This document shows positions 25,817-33,548 of a stretch of DNA of 33,548 nt, piece by piece (within the stretch, counting starts at the first letter, position 1; the number at the start of each line of letters is the position of its first letter). The stretch lies in NCBI GenBank assembly GCA_016215105.1, contig JACRLJ010000153.1, positions 1,340-34,887 of the forward strand, written 5' to 3'. The stretch comes from Candidatus Hydrogenedentota bacterium (GTDB lineage: Bacteria > Hydrogenedentota > Hydrogenedentia > Hydrogenedentales > SLHB01). A program made the translations under genes and the position numbers. The notes beneath the pieces were generated by a model, which was not told the origin of the DNA, searched no databases, and saw only the letters and a program-made list of their open reading frames with translations.

Positions 25817-25839
25817 GGCGTTTCTTCCTGTGAAACGCC
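25817..25839 (+). other. 5' leader hairpin
   Basis: GGCGTTTC (25817-25824) pairs perfectly with GAAACGCC (25832-25839) across a 7-base loop, directly downstream of the -10 box, so it would form at the very 5' end of the transcript. No T-tract follows. It may protect the mRNA end or be a second protein-binding site. Confidence 0.5.
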
Positions 25840-25902
25840 CAGTCAGACTCGATGGGCAAAGCCGTCGTCAAGTCATCTCGGAATCGCGCGCCGTAAGCGT
25901 AT

Positions 25903-26220
25903 ATGCTGAACCATAGAATCAAATACTCTCTGCCAAGCCTGATCCCGGCGACGTCCCTGTGCCTGCTTCTGTTGCTCGGAATAGCCGCCGGACACGGTCT
26001 CGTCCCAGGCGTCCACTCCGCTTCTTCTCCCAGCCACGACTACTGCGGTTTCTGCGTACTGCTGTCATCACCTGCCGTGACCGTTGCGATCGTCGTGTTC
26101 TCTATCCTCTCACAGCGGCAGGGTTCTGCGATTGCCTTCGCATCTCCTTGTCCTCATACACGGCGTCACGTTACGGCGTGGTCGCTTCGTGGCCCCCCCG
26201 CGCTTCCTTCCCACGCATAG
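25903..26220 (+). CDS. Small membrane protein with CxxC, DUF2946-like (right arm)
   Basis: 105 residues from an ATG. Begins with a long hydrophobic stretch (LIPATSLCLLLLLGIAAGHG), a signal or anchor. HDYCGFCVLLSS (a His-x-x-Cys-x-x-Cys motif) is followed by a second hydrophobic helix and a His-containing tail, VTAWSLRGPPALPSHA. The CxxC plus terminal RGPP pattern resembles DUF2946-type proteins, often seen near metal genes. The same order recurs in the opposite-strand protein at 25203. It is driven by the palindrome-controlled promoter at 25780 and followed 140 bases later by a prepilin-like gene. The ribosome site is weak. Function unknown; metal sensing or handling is inferred. Confidence 0.65.
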   Translation: MLNHRIKYSLPSLIPATSLCLLLLLGIAAGHGLVPGVHSASSPSHDYCGFCVLLSSPAVTVAIVVFSILSQRQGSAIAFASPCPHTRRHVTAWSLRGPPALPSHA

Positions 26221-26360
26221 TCCGCCATCAACCGTTCGCAACCAAGGGGATTCTCTGGCTCGAGGCGCCGCCGCGCTTACTAGAATCGCGGCACGCGCCG
26301 GATCGAGGACCCCACTCTCAACAACGATATCCACGCATTCGCGTGAGAAGGAACTAGAAC

Positions 26361-27257
26361 ATGAGAAACCGTGACCGCAAAGGTTTTACTCTTATCGAAT
26401 TGCTTGTCGTTATCGCCATCATCGGAATTCTTGCGGCGATACTCTTGCCTGCGCTCTCGCGGGCAAGGGAAACGGCGCGCCGGGCCAGTTGCCAGAACAA
26501 CCTCAAGCAAATGGGTCTGGTGTTCAAGATGTACTCGAATGAAAGTCGAGACAAGTATCCGCCGATGAAATCGCAGGATTGCGCCGGAAACCTGGTTGGC
26601 TGGGCGACCATATTCAAAGCGGACGCCATTTATCCCGAGTACCTGACCGATTTCAATGTGTTGGTGTGCCCGAGCGCAGCCTCAGGCGCTAGCGCCGTCG
26701 ACATTTTCGACCAGGGCAACACCTCGTCGGCGTTCTATAGGAACTTGGCATGGCCCCAGAAGAAGGATGGTGTCGTCCAGCCATGTGAAGTTTTTGAGCA
26801 CCCGTACGTTTACTTGGGTTGGGTGATTCAGGACGGGATAGCGAACACTTCCCTAAAGACTGCGGCTCTAGCGACGAATCGCGATAACTTGTATCCGCAG
26901 TTGCTTACGGGGTCCGGACCGGCGCTCGTCGACAAGGATTGGAGCGTAGTATCCGGCACGGGAGACGCCGGCGGCAATACCATATTCCGTCTCAAGGAAG
27001 GGATCGAGCGCTTTCTGATCACGGATATCAACAATCCCGCAGGCGCCGCCCAAGCCCAGTCTCAGATCGCGGTGATGTGGGACGAAATCTCGGGCGATGC
27101 GGCGAGTCATTTTAATCACGTCCCAGGCGGCTGCAATCTCTTGTACATGGACGGACACGTGGCCTACGTCAAGTACGAAGGCGCGTTCGGAAGCTCGTTC
27201 CCGGTAAATGACGGGGGAATCGTGTTTCACGAGGCCAGCCATCTGCAATTCCCGTAG
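26361..27257 (+). CDS. Prepilin-like protein, H-Xn-DG type (right arm)
   Basis: 298 residues from the ATG, with a purine-rich ribosome site (GAAGGAAC). The prepilin signal [20 protein letters not shown] is cut after Gly8. The shared blocks with the left-arm paralogue run in the same order: [56 protein letters not shown] and [20 protein letters not shown]. The C-terminal motif again has ten residues between His and DG, and one position here is Cys. The shared Cys residues could form disulfides or bind metal. Probably a pseudopilin-like envelope protein; partner genes for a secretion machine are not in this window. Confidence 0.9.
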   Translation: MRNRDRKGFTLIELLVVIAIIGILAAILLPALSRARETARRASCQNNLKQMGLVFKMYSNESRDKYPPMKSQDCAGNLVGWATIFKADAIYPEYLTDFNVLVCPSAASGASAVDIFDQGNTSSAFYRNLAWPQKKDGVVQPCEVFEHPYVYLGWVIQDGIANTSLKTAALATNRDNLYPQLLTGSGPALVDKDWSVVSGTGDAGGNTIFRLKEGIERFLITDINNPAGAAQAQSQIAVMWDEISGDAASHFNHVPGGCNLLYMDGHVAYVKYEGAFGSSFPVNDGGIVFHEASHLQFP

Positions 27258-27288
27258 CCGCGGTAAGCACTAACGCGTTCGCGGGGTC

Positions 27289-27316
27289 GCCGGGAGGGGA
27301 TTTCCTCTCCCGGCGG
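27289..27316 (+). terminator. Hairpin after the prepilin-like gene
   Basis: CGCCGGGAGGGG and CCTCTCCCGGCG pair over 12 positions with one G-T pair and loop ATTT. It sits 31 bases after the stop codon at 27257. There is no U-run, so it may be a weak or protein-assisted terminator, or an mRNA 3' stabiliser. Confidence 0.45.
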
Positions 27317-27345
27317 CCTGCGCTCGTCGAGCGCAGGCGTACGGG

Positions 27346-27367
27346 GACAGGTCGGACAACGTGGACT
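27346..27367. repeat. 9-bp-period GGAC array (short)
   Basis: GGACAGGTC, GGACAACGT, GGAC: two and a half units with the same 9-bp phase and core as the arrays at 7841 and, on the opposite strand, 138. Confidence 0.55.
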
Positions 27368-27586
27368 GAGCATCAGCGGCGCTCTGAAGAATAGCGGCAA
27401 ATGGTTGTCGGTGTTGGGGCGCCAAAGCCTGTCAGAATTCGCAGTTAGAGGCGATTTCGGCGCTCCATCCGGTGTTTGGATATTCGCATTCGGCAGCCAG
27501 CTTCTGGTACTATTTCTACGATGTGTGATTGGTTGTAGTGTATCCGCCCTCGACAAATGCGGCTCAGACGTTGTCTGGAGGAAAGC

Positions 27587-29107
27587 ATGCGCAGTAGCAG
27601 GTTTGAATTCTTTACGCTCTTGGCGTTTCTAGTCATCGCCGCTCTCGTACTCACGAACGGGTTTTCGGAACGGATTTTCGCGAAGGACAACAAGGTCGAC
27701 ACCTTTGAGAGTGTCGAGCCGATCGCCGATGTCCTCACCGAAATCTTGCGGAGTTACGTTCGCGAGCCCGATGTGAACAAAGTTGTCGAGGGCGCACTCG
27801 CCGGGATGATGAGTTCTCTGGACAAACACAGCTCCTACGTTCCCGCGGAAATGTTGAAGGAGTTGACCAGTGACACGGAAGGCCAGTTCGACGGAATTGG
27901 CGTGGTCATCGGCCCGGATGAGGACAAGAATATCGTAATCGAGCAGCAGCCTATCCCCGGCTCCCCCGCCGCCAAGGCGGGCCTGCTGGCGGGCGATATC
28001 ATCGTCAAGATAGACCAAGTTGATACCAAAGGCATGACGACGTCTGACGTCGCGCAGCGCATAAAAGGTCCTCGCGGATCGGTGGTTCATTTGACGCTGT
28101 ACCGGAAGACGGAAGGCTCCACGGCGGAAACACCGCTCGTCGAAGTCGACGTCAAGCGCGATACGATTCCGCTCGAAAGCATCACGGAAGCGCGCGTGCT
28201 CGATGGCGGCATCGGATACATTCGCGTGAAGGATTTCAAGAAGACGACCGCGCGCGATCTGGATGAGAAGCTCAAGGAGCTGCAGAAACAGGGAATGAAA
28301 TCGCTCATTCTCGACTTGCGGTGGAATCCGGGGGGGCTGCTCTCTGCGTCGAAGGAAGCCTGCGAGCTCTTCCTTCCGAAGAACACGCTGGTTACCTACA
28401 CGAAAGGACGTGGCCAGGGCGTGAAGGGTCAATCGGACGACCTGAACCTGTACACGGAGCGTACGCCTGTAGTGCCTTCCGACTTCCCGCTGGTTGTTCT
28501 GGTAAATGAATTCACCGCGAGTTCTTCGGAGATTGTCACCGGAGCGCTTCAGTATTGGCAGCGGGCGATTATCGTGGGCCAGAAGAGCTATGGTAAGGGC
28601 AGTGTGCAGACCGTAATACCGTTGCGCCGCCCGTCGGGCGCTGCCTTGCGTTTGACCACGGCGCTTTACTACACGCCGGCTAAGGTCACCATTGACAACG
28701 AAGGGATCAAGCCCGACGTCGAAGTCCCCGTCGATAATAAGACCGAAGTGGCGTTGTACAAGCAGTTGTCCAAGTCGATAATCGAATCGCCGGAGAAGAA
28801 GAACGCCCAGAACCACGGACCGGTCACGGGGAACGAGGCAAAAGATGGGACCGTCGAGGATACCCAACTCAAGCGCGCCGTGGACATTATAAAGGAGGAC
28901 GGGGTTTTCGAGCATCTGGTTGCCAAGTATCACAAGGACACCCACGAAACGCAGACCGCCGCGGCGGAGAATTCGGTGGACCAGGTAGGGAAACTTCACG
29001 GCAGGAGCGCCGCCGCGCCGCCAGACGCCGATGACGCCGGCGCGAAACCCAAGAAGGGCCACGCGCCGAAGGACCAGGTCGAGGACAAGAAAGAGGGCAG
29101 CAAGTAG
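27587..29107 (+). CDS. ctpA: C-terminal processing protease, S41 family (CtpA-like)
   Basis: 506 residues from the ATG at 27587, chosen because GGAGGAAAGC directly precedes it; an upstream ATG at 27557 lacks a ribosome site. A membrane anchor or signal (FFTLLAFLVIAALVLTNGF) exports it to the periplasm. A PDZ domain follows (GIGVVIGPDEDKNIVIEQQ; AKAGLLAGDIIVKID), then the S41 core. The catalytic pair is the first Ser of TASSSEI (Ser312) and Lys in SYGKGSVQ (Lys337), 25 residues apart as in the family. The tail is charged and Ala/Lys-rich (to KEGSK). It trims the C-terminal ends of envelope proteins. rph starts directly after the stop. Confidence 0.95.
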   Translation: MRSSRFEFFTLLAFLVIAALVLTNGFSERIFAKDNKVDTFESVEPIADVLTEILRSYVREPDVNKVVEGALAGMMSSLDKHSSYVPAEMLKELTSDTEGQFDGIGVVIGPDEDKNIVIEQQPIPGSPAAKAGLLAGDIIVKIDQVDTKGMTTSDVAQRIKGPRGSVVHLTLYRKTEGSTAETPLVEVDVKRDTIPLESITEARVLDGGIGYIRVKDFKKTTARDLDEKLKELQKQGMKSLILDLRWNPGGLLSASKEACELFLPKNTLVTYTKGRGQGVKGQSDDLNLYTERTPVVPSDFPLVVLVNEFTASSSEIVTGALQYWQRAIIVGQKSYGKGSVQTVIPLRRPSGAALRLTTALYYTPAKVTIDNEGIKPDVEVPVDNKTEVALYKQLSKSIIESPEKKNAQNHGPVTGNEAKDGTVEDTQLKRAVDIIKEDGVFEHLVAKYHKDTHETQTAAAENSVDQVGKLHGRSAAAPPDADDAGAKPKKGHAPKDQVEDKKEGSK

Positions 29108-29818
29108 ATGCGGCCGGACGACCGGGCCAGCAGTCAACTACGCCCCATCACGATTCAGAAGAATTACACCAAGTTCGCCGAGGGTTCGGTGCTAATCGCC
29201 TTTGGAGACACAAAGGTGTTGTGTACAGCGAGCGTTGAAGATCGGGTTCCCCCTTTCTTGAAGGACTCCGGTTCCGGATGGGTAACCGCTGAATACGCCA
29301 TGCTGCCCCGCTCGACTAACACGCGCGTATCGCGGGACTCCTCGACCAAGGGCCGCGCCCAGGAAATCAGCCGTCTCATTGGCCGGTCCCTGCGCTGCGT
29401 CGTAGACTTACCTGCCCTGGGCGAACGCCAGATCACGCTGGATTGTGACGTGCTCCAGGCGGATGGCGGGACCCGCACCGCCGCCATCTCCGGCGCGTAC
29501 GTGGCCCTCAGCGACGCGATAAGCAAACTCCTATCCGATGGTAAGATCAAGCACTCACCGCTATTGTCGCAATGCGCCGCCGTCAGTGTTGGACTTGTTG
29601 AAGGGGAGCCGCGCCTTGACCTTTGTTATGCCGAGGACAGCGCTGCGGATGTCGATCTCAACTTGGTGATGGCGAGTACGGGCGATATCATCGAGATTCA
29701 GGGCAGCGCGGAAGGCGATGCATTCCCCCGCTCCGACCTGAACCGGCTGATTGATCTGGCTGAGGCGGGTATCCGGCAGATCTTTGCGCTTCAGATCGAG
29801 GCCCTCGGGCGTGACTAG
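29108..29818 (+). CDS. rph: Ribonuclease PH
   Basis: 236 residues. Phosphate-dependent 3'-5' exoribonuclease that trims tRNA 3' ends. Family blocks are clear: [71 protein letters not shown] and [18 protein letters not shown]. The ATG directly follows the protease stop (TAGATG); GAGGG lies 12 bases upstream. Its stop region overlaps the rdgB start by 8 bases. Confidence 0.97.
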   Translation: MRPDDRASSQLRPITIQKNYTKFAEGSVLIAFGDTKVLCTASVEDRVPPFLKDSGSGWVTAEYAMLPRSTNTRVSRDSSTKGRAQEISRLIGRSLRCVVDLPALGERQITLDCDVLQADGGTRTAAISGAYVALSDAISKLLSDGKIKHSPLLSQCAAVSVGLVEGEPRLDLCYAEDSAADVDLNLVMASTGDIIEIQGSAEGDAFPRSDLNRLIDLAEAGIRQIFALQIEALGRD

Positions 29819-30407
29819 ATCGCTGGTCATGGCTACGTCCAACCGGCATAAAGTGACGGAACTCACGCAGCTCCTTACCGGTCTTTCCTGGCAGGTCCAA
29901 TCCCTTCAGGACTATCCTGCCGTCGCGCCTCCGGACGAAGACGGCGCCACCTTCGAGGCCAACGCGCTTCACAAGGCGCTCTACTACAGCAAACTGCTGG
30001 GAGCGCCCTGTGTGGCCGATGACTCCGGCATCATGGTGGATGCGCTTTCGGGCGCTCCGGGTGTCCTTTCGGCCCGCTACGCCGGTCCAGGATGTTCTGA
30101 CGCGGACAACAATGCGCGGCTGCTTCACGAATTGAACGACGTACCCGAGTCACGACGGACTGCTCGATTCGTGTGTTGCGCGGCCTTTGCGGAGCCCGAT
30201 GGCCGAACGCATGTAGAAGAAGGTATCGTTCATGGGCGGATAGGATTTGCCGCCGCCGGCGATAACGGATTTGGCTATGACCCCTTGTTCATACCCGAGG
30301 GTCATCAGATTACATTCGCTCAGTTTACGCTCTCGCAAAAGCAGGCGATCAGCCATCGAGGCCGCGCATTTCGAAAACTGCGCGCGTTTCTGGAATCCCT
30401 GCCGTGA
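29811..30407 (+). CDS. rdgB: dITP/XTP pyrophosphatase (RdgB/HAM1)
   Basis: 198 residues from the GTG at 29811. This start keeps the first beta strand (SLVMATSN), which an ATG at 29829 would cut off; GAGG lies nine bases upstream. Hydrolyses non-canonical purine triphosphates (dITP, XTP) to monophosphates, keeping them out of DNA and RNA. The motifs are [11 protein letters not shown] (triphosphate loop), [22 protein letters not shown] (metal site), [15 protein letters not shown] and [11 protein letters not shown]. Pairing with rph is a common bacterial arrangement. Its TGA overlaps the GTG of the next gene. Confidence 0.95.
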   Translation: MTRSLVMATSNRHKVTELTQLLTGLSWQVQSLQDYPAVAPPDEDGATFEANALHKALYYSKLLGAPCVADDSGIMVDALSGAPGVLSARYAGPGCSDADNNARLLHELNDVPESRRTARFVCCAAFAEPDGRTHVEEGIVHGRIGFAAAGDNGFGYDPLFIPEGHQITFAQFTLSQKQAISHRGRAFRKLRAFLESLP

Positions 30408-31006
30408 GACTGCTTCCGCCCACACCGGAGGGGCTGGCTATTGCCGCTGCCGCCGTTCGACGCGACGAGGTCGTCGCTTACCCGACGGACACCGTTTACG
30501 GTCTGGGTGTCAATCCCTTTTCGGAAGAGGCCGTACGACGCTTGTTCGCGGCAAAACAACGGGACGCCGGAAAACCGGTGATGTTGATCGTCGCGGACGA
30601 GGCGCAGCTTTTCCAAGTCGTGTCCCACGTGTCGTCCATTGCGAGGACCTTTATCCAGGCGTTTTGGCCGGGCCCTTTGTCGCTGCTCTTTCCGAAATCT
30701 CAGCGGCTTCCCCACTCGCTTACGGCGGGCAGCGACAAAGTCTGTGTGCGTTGTCCGGCCTCCAGAATTGCCCGGGACCTATGTCTTGCCGCGGGCACGC
30801 CCTTGACGTCGTCATCGGCGAATCTATCGGGCGATCCGCCGGTTCGATCCCTGAAAGCTCTCGATCTTCTGGGAGTCGCGGCCGGTATCGACGCGGGTTT
30901 CCTGGAGGAAAGCGAAGCCTCGACCGTATTTGACCCAGCGCACGTTGCCGTATTGCGCAAAGGCGCTGTAGCGGAAGCGGAGCTGCGCGCAACGCTGGAA
31001 TGGTGA
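30404..31006 (+). CDS. tsaC: L-threonylcarbamoyladenylate synthase (TsaC/YrdC)
   Basis: 200 residues, GTG start with GTGA overlap to rdgB. Makes threonylcarbamoyl-AMP from Thr, bicarbonate and ATP, the first step to t6A37 in tRNAs that read ANN codons. The YrdC fold shows VVAYPTDTVYGLG (~24-36), AAKQRDAGKPVMLIV, WPGPLSLLF, VCVRCPAS and SSANLSGDPP. There is no C-terminal Sua5 domain, so it is the short TsaC form. Confidence 0.95.
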   Translation: MRLLPPTPEGLAIAAAAVRRDEVVAYPTDTVYGLGVNPFSEEAVRRLFAAKQRDAGKPVMLIVADEAQLFQVVSHVSSIARTFIQAFWPGPLSLLFPKSQRLPHSLTAGSDKVCVRCPASRIARDLCLAAGTPLTSSSANLSGDPPVRSLKALDLLGVAAGIDAGFLEESEASTVFDPAHVAVLRKGAVAEAELRATLEW

Positions 31007-31011
31007 GTTGC

Positions 31012-31040
31012 TTGTTCGTACTTGCCAAATTACCTAGAAT
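31012..31040 (+). promoter_or_regulatory. Candidate promoter for hslU
   Basis: TTGTTC (31012-31017) and TAGAAT (31035-31040) are separated by exactly 17 bases, in the 94-base gap between tsaC and hslU. Its position suggests that hslU has its own start besides any read-through. Confidence 0.5.
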
Positions 31041-31100
31041 GTCTGTTCCTGGGGGAGACAGAAAGGAACCCATGTTCAACTCGATAGTACGGAGTAATTC

Positions 31101-32489
31101 ATGAGCGCGTTAACCCCGAAACAAATCGTAGAGGAACTCGACAAGTATATCATCGGTCAGGGCGAGGCCAAGCGGAAAGTCGCGATTGCGCTACGCAATC
31201 GCTGGCGCCGTCAGCAGCTTCCCGAGTCCCTGCGCGACGAAGTTGCGCCGAAGAACATCATCATGATTGGACCAACTGGCGTAGGCAAGACCGAGATAGC
31301 CCGCCGCCTCTCCAAACTTGCCGATGCGCCATTCATAAAGGTGGAGGCCTCGAAGTTTACTGAAGTCGGATACGTGGGCCGCGACTGCGAATCGATGATT
31401 CGGGAGCTAACCGAAGTCGCCGTAGGCATGGTGCGGGACGAGATGCAGAAATCACTTGCAGACAAGGCGAAGGAAGTGACGGAACGACGCCTCCTGGACC
31501 TGTTGCTCCCCCCCACGCTGCGGCCTCAACGAATTTACCGTCCCTCTGACCCCGCCGCAGGCGATGAGGCCCCGGCGCCGCTGTCGTCAAATGAAGCGGC
31601 TGAGGAGCGTACTCGGGAAATCCTGCGCGACAAATTGGCGAAGGGCGACCTGGATGATCGGGAGATTGAAATCGAGACGAAGGAAACCGGCAACGCCGCG
31701 ATGATGCAAGTGTTCTCAAATACCGGCCTCGAAGAGATGGGCGTGAATATCAACGAGATGTTCGGCAAATTCATGCCGCAGCGCAAGAAGCAGCGCAAGG
31801 TGACCGTGGCGCAGGCCCGCGCCATACTTGAACAAGAAGCCCTCCAAGATATGTTGGACATGGAAGCCGTCGTCGCCCGCGCCATCGCGGTGACGGAGAA
31901 CTCCGGTATCGTATTTCTGGATGAAATCGACAAGATCGCTGGGCGGGGAAACCGAGGCGCAGGACCGGACGTGTCGCGCGAAGGCGTTCAGCGCGACATT
32001 TTGCCCATCGTTGAAGGCAGTACCGTCACGACCAAATATGGCCCCGTCAAGACGGACCACATTCTGTTCATCGCCGCGGGGGCCTTCCATATGACTAAGG
32101 TATCGGACCTGATTCCGGAATTGCAGGGCCGCTTTCCGATCCGTGTCGAACTGGACAGCTTGGGCGCCGAGGACTTTGTGCGTATCTTGCGCGAGCCCAA
32201 GAATTCCCTGATAAAGCAGTACGTGGGGATGCTTCAAACCGAGGGCGTGACGCTAGAATTCGAGGACGATGCAATCGAGGCCCTTGCGAATGTCTGCGAG
32301 AAGGTCAATCAGGAGTCCGAGAACATCGGAGCGCGCCGCCTGCACACGATCATGGAGTGTTTACTCGAGGACATCTCCTTCGAAGCGCCCGACAAGCCGG
32401 GGGCGACACTGCGCATTGACGTGAATGAAGTCCAGCGGCGCCTGGCAAATATCGTCGAAAACCGCGACCTCAGCAAATACATCCTGTGA
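31101..32489 (+). CDS. hslU: ATP-dependent unfoldase HslU (ClpY)
   Basis: 462 residues, ATG with GGAG seven bases upstream. AAA+ unfoldase of the HslVU protease. Walker A is GPTGVGKT (57-64) and the pore loop GYVGRD is at ~90-95. An inserted I-domain spans roughly 110-245 ([21 protein letters not shown] onward). Walker B is [13 protein letters not shown]. The sensor/lid is at [20 protein letters not shown]. The C-terminus DLSKYIL is the conserved tail that docks in and activates HslV. No hslV lies just upstream or anywhere in this window, which is unusual; the neighbours are tsaC and pgeF. The end overlaps pgeF by 4 bases. Confidence 0.96.
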   Translation: MSALTPKQIVEELDKYIIGQGEAKRKVAIALRNRWRRQQLPESLRDEVAPKNIIMIGPTGVGKTEIARRLSKLADAPFIKVEASKFTEVGYVGRDCESMIRELTEVAVGMVRDEMQKSLADKAKEVTERRLLDLLLPPTLRPQRIYRPSDPAAGDEAPAPLSSNEAAEERTREILRDKLAKGDLDDREIEIETKETGNAAMMQVFSNTGLEEMGVNINEMFGKFMPQRKKQRKVTVAQARAILEQEALQDMLDMEAVVARAIAVTENSGIVFLDEIDKIAGRGNRGAGPDVSREGVQRDILPIVEGSTVTTKYGPVKTDHILFIAAGAFHMTKVSDLIPELQGRFPIRVELDSLGAEDFVRILREPKNSLIKQYVGMLQTEGVTLEFEDDAIEALANVCEKVNQESENIGARRLHTIMECLLEDISFEAPDKPGATLRIDVNEVQRRLANIVENRDLSKYIL

Positions 32490-33202
32490 TCCGGTTTCCT
32501 CAGCTCGAAAGTCTTGGCGTGGCCGTCGCGGCCTTTTCCGAGAAATCCGACGGGAACTGCGGTTTGAGAGGGGTATCGAACGCCGCAGGCGTTCTCGCCA
32601 GCAGGCGCGCCGTTTGCCGTGCGTGTGGCGCCGACGAAGGGCGCCTGGTCTGCGCTCAGCAAGTTCACAGTCCGAATGTAGCCTGGGTCACAGCAGACAA
32701 CGCGGGGGCCGGCGCGACGGTTTGGGAGACGGGACTGGACGCCACAGATGGCTTACTCACCCAAGAGCTCGGTCTTCCGCTGGGCATTCTCGTCGCCGAC
32801 TGCGTTCCACTGTACATCGTTGACCCTCGACGCCGGGTAGCGGGCTTGGCGCATGCTGGCCGGGAAGGAACACGCGCCGACATCGCCGGCCGCGCCGTTG
32901 CAGAACTTGTTTTGACCGCCGGCGCCAATCCTGATGATCTTGTGGCGTTGATAGGTCCATCCGCGGGACCCTGCTGCTATGAAGTGTCGCCAGAAATTGC
33001 CGCCGGCTTTGCCGAAGCGGGTTTGCCCGTCAGGGGCCGGCGTCTGGACTTGTGGGAGGCAAACGTCCAACAACTCGCGGACGCAGGGGTGCCTCGCAAC
33101 CAGATTGCCGTCGTTGGCGCCTGCACCATTTGCGATGGACGCTTCTATTCGTACAGAGCGGGTGACACGACCGAACGGAATCTCGCCGTGCTAATGCTGT
33201 GA
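32486..33202 (+). CDS. pgeF: Purine nucleoside phosphorylase / laccase-domain protein
   Basis: 238 residues, GTG start with GTGA overlap to hslU. YfiH/PgeF/LACC1 family, with reported purine-nucleoside phosphorylase and adenosine deaminase activities; also linked to peptidoglycan quality control in E. coli. Zinc and active-site residues are visible: [19 protein letters not shown] (Cys), [11 protein letters not shown] (His), [17 protein letters not shown]. The usual HAGWRG appears here as HAGREG, a change at the Trp position. A 118-bp element follows 14 bases later. Confidence 0.9.
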   Translation: MIRFPQLESLGVAVAAFSEKSDGNCGLRGVSNAAGVLASRRAVCRACGADEGRLVCAQQVHSPNVAWVTADNAGAGATVWETGLDATDGLLTQELGLPLGILVADCVPLYIVDPRRRVAGLAHAGREGTRADIAGRAVAELVLTAGANPDDLVALIGPSAGPCCYEVSPEIAAGFAEAGLPVRGRRLDLWEANVQQLADAGVPRNQIAVVGACTICDGRFYSYRAGDTTERNLAVLML

Positions 33203-33216
33203 TTGATCGCAGCCTG

Positions 33217-33334
33217 GGAATCCGGCCAGAAAGTCAGCTTCTTGACGCGGCGCGGCCAGAAAGCGTTTGTAAGTCGTTCAATACAAGCGCTGGCTCGCGC
33301 GGAGTTCTGTTATGCGGAGGCTTTCTGGCCGCGC
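33217..33334 (+). repeat. 118-bp palindromic element, copy C
   Basis: Ungapped match to copy B (about 13 differences of 118 by hand). The inner arms GCGCGGCCAGAAAGC (33250-33264) and GCTTTCTGGCCGCGC (33320-33334) are perfect. A second GGCCAGAAAG stands 29 bases before the one in the inner left arm, as in copy B. Between pgeF and the PolX-like gene. Confidence 0.9.
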
Positions 33335-33417
33335 ACTTGGTGTGACTTGGCGCCTGGAATCATCTATCCTATGGGCGCAGATGACGCCGACAGCGAAACC
33401 GACGGAAGCACTCGATC

Positions 33418-33548
33418 ATGGATAAGAAGCAGGTAGTCACGGTCCTGGAAGAAATCGCGACCCTACTCGAACTTTCCGGCGAGAATACGTTCAAGGTCCG
33501 TTCGTACACCAATGCAGCTCGCGACATCGAGCAATGCGTAGAAGACAT
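33418..33548 (+). CDS. PolX-type DNA polymerase, N-terminal part
   Basis: The ATG at 33418 opens a frame that runs off the window (about 43 codons). MDKKQVVTVLEEIATLLELSG followed by ENTFKVRSYTNAARDIEQ is the helix-hairpin-helix lead-in of bacterial family X polymerases (PolX), which fill gaps in base excision repair and often carry a PHP exonuclease domain. The catalytic parts are outside the window. Confidence 0.85.
   Translation, partial: MDKKQVVTVLEEIATLLELSGENTFKVRSYTNAARDIEQCVED

Larger units (their letters stand above)
27258..27586. other. Gene-free gap with two hairpins and a short repeat
   Basis: Just after the prepilin-like gene a 12-bp stem with one G-T pair (27289-27300 with 27305-27316, loop ATTT) is followed by a perfect 7-bp stem TGCGCTC/GAGCGCA (27320-27336). 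They probably end or protect the upstream transcript; no T-tract. A 9-bp-period GGAC array follows at 27346-27367. I see no convincing gene or clear promoter in the rest, although the protease promoter must lie here or upstream. Confidence 0.55.

Noticed and set aside
27629-29137. A 502-residue open frame antisense to the S41 protease
   Set aside because: The plus-strand frame has the full protease motif set and a strong ribosome site. The antisense frame is Arg/Val/Leu-rich without domains, typical of shadow frames in GC-rich genes.

Overview
The window is typical Gram-negative bacterial chromosome with moderately high GC. It encodes an outer-membrane efflux channel, lipoproteins, and two prepilin-like proteins with an N-terminal methylation motif and a C-terminal H-Xn-DG motif. 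It also holds a large NHL-repeat protein with a dockerin end and several dispersed palindromic repeats. This mix suggests a Planctomycetes/Lentisphaerae-like or Candidatus Hydrogenedentes (Hydrogenedentota) lineage. That placement is inference; no rRNA or marker phylogeny is available here.

Layout. 1-520: repeat-rich edge with a possible gene tail and a promoter. 521-4716 (+): a secreted NHL/Ig-like/dockerin protein, then a TPR-transmembrane-alpha/beta hydrolase. 4825-6750 (-): ABC-F ATPase Uup. 6927-7562 (+): an unknown coiled-coil protein. 7659-7745 (-): tRNA-Leu(CAA). 8091-9302 (-): an Eis-like acetyltransferase. 9619-15247 (-): a four-gene tripartite efflux operon (TolC-like channel, long HlyD/MacA-like adaptor, ABC ATPase, MacB-like permease). 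15418-23480 (-): the rimP-nusA-infB-DUF503-rbfA-nrnA-truB-ribF translation/RNA operon, preceded by a candidate promoter and a hairpin with a T-tract that looks like a leader attenuator.

23794-27257 is the most unusual part. It is a near mirror-image locus in which two small CxxC proteins diverge from a shared control region and each is followed by a paralogous prepilin-like gene. A YHS-domain lipoprotein lies at one end. A strong promoter with a perfect Fur-family-like palindrome over its -10 box drives the right arm. I infer a metal-responsive envelope system, but its function is unknown.

27587-33202 (+): a housekeeping run of S41 protease, rph, rdgB, tsaC, hslU (without an adjacent hslV) and pgeF. 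33418-end: the start of a PolX-type DNA polymerase.

Three copies of a 118-bp element with perfect or near-perfect 15-bp inverted arms (584-701, 7971-8088, 33217-33334) punctuate gene borders. Three arrays with a 9-bp period and GGAC cores, plus a 93-bp duplicated hairpin unit, add to the repeat load. Several starts were moved from the longest open frame on ribosome-site and family evidence; each entry says so.
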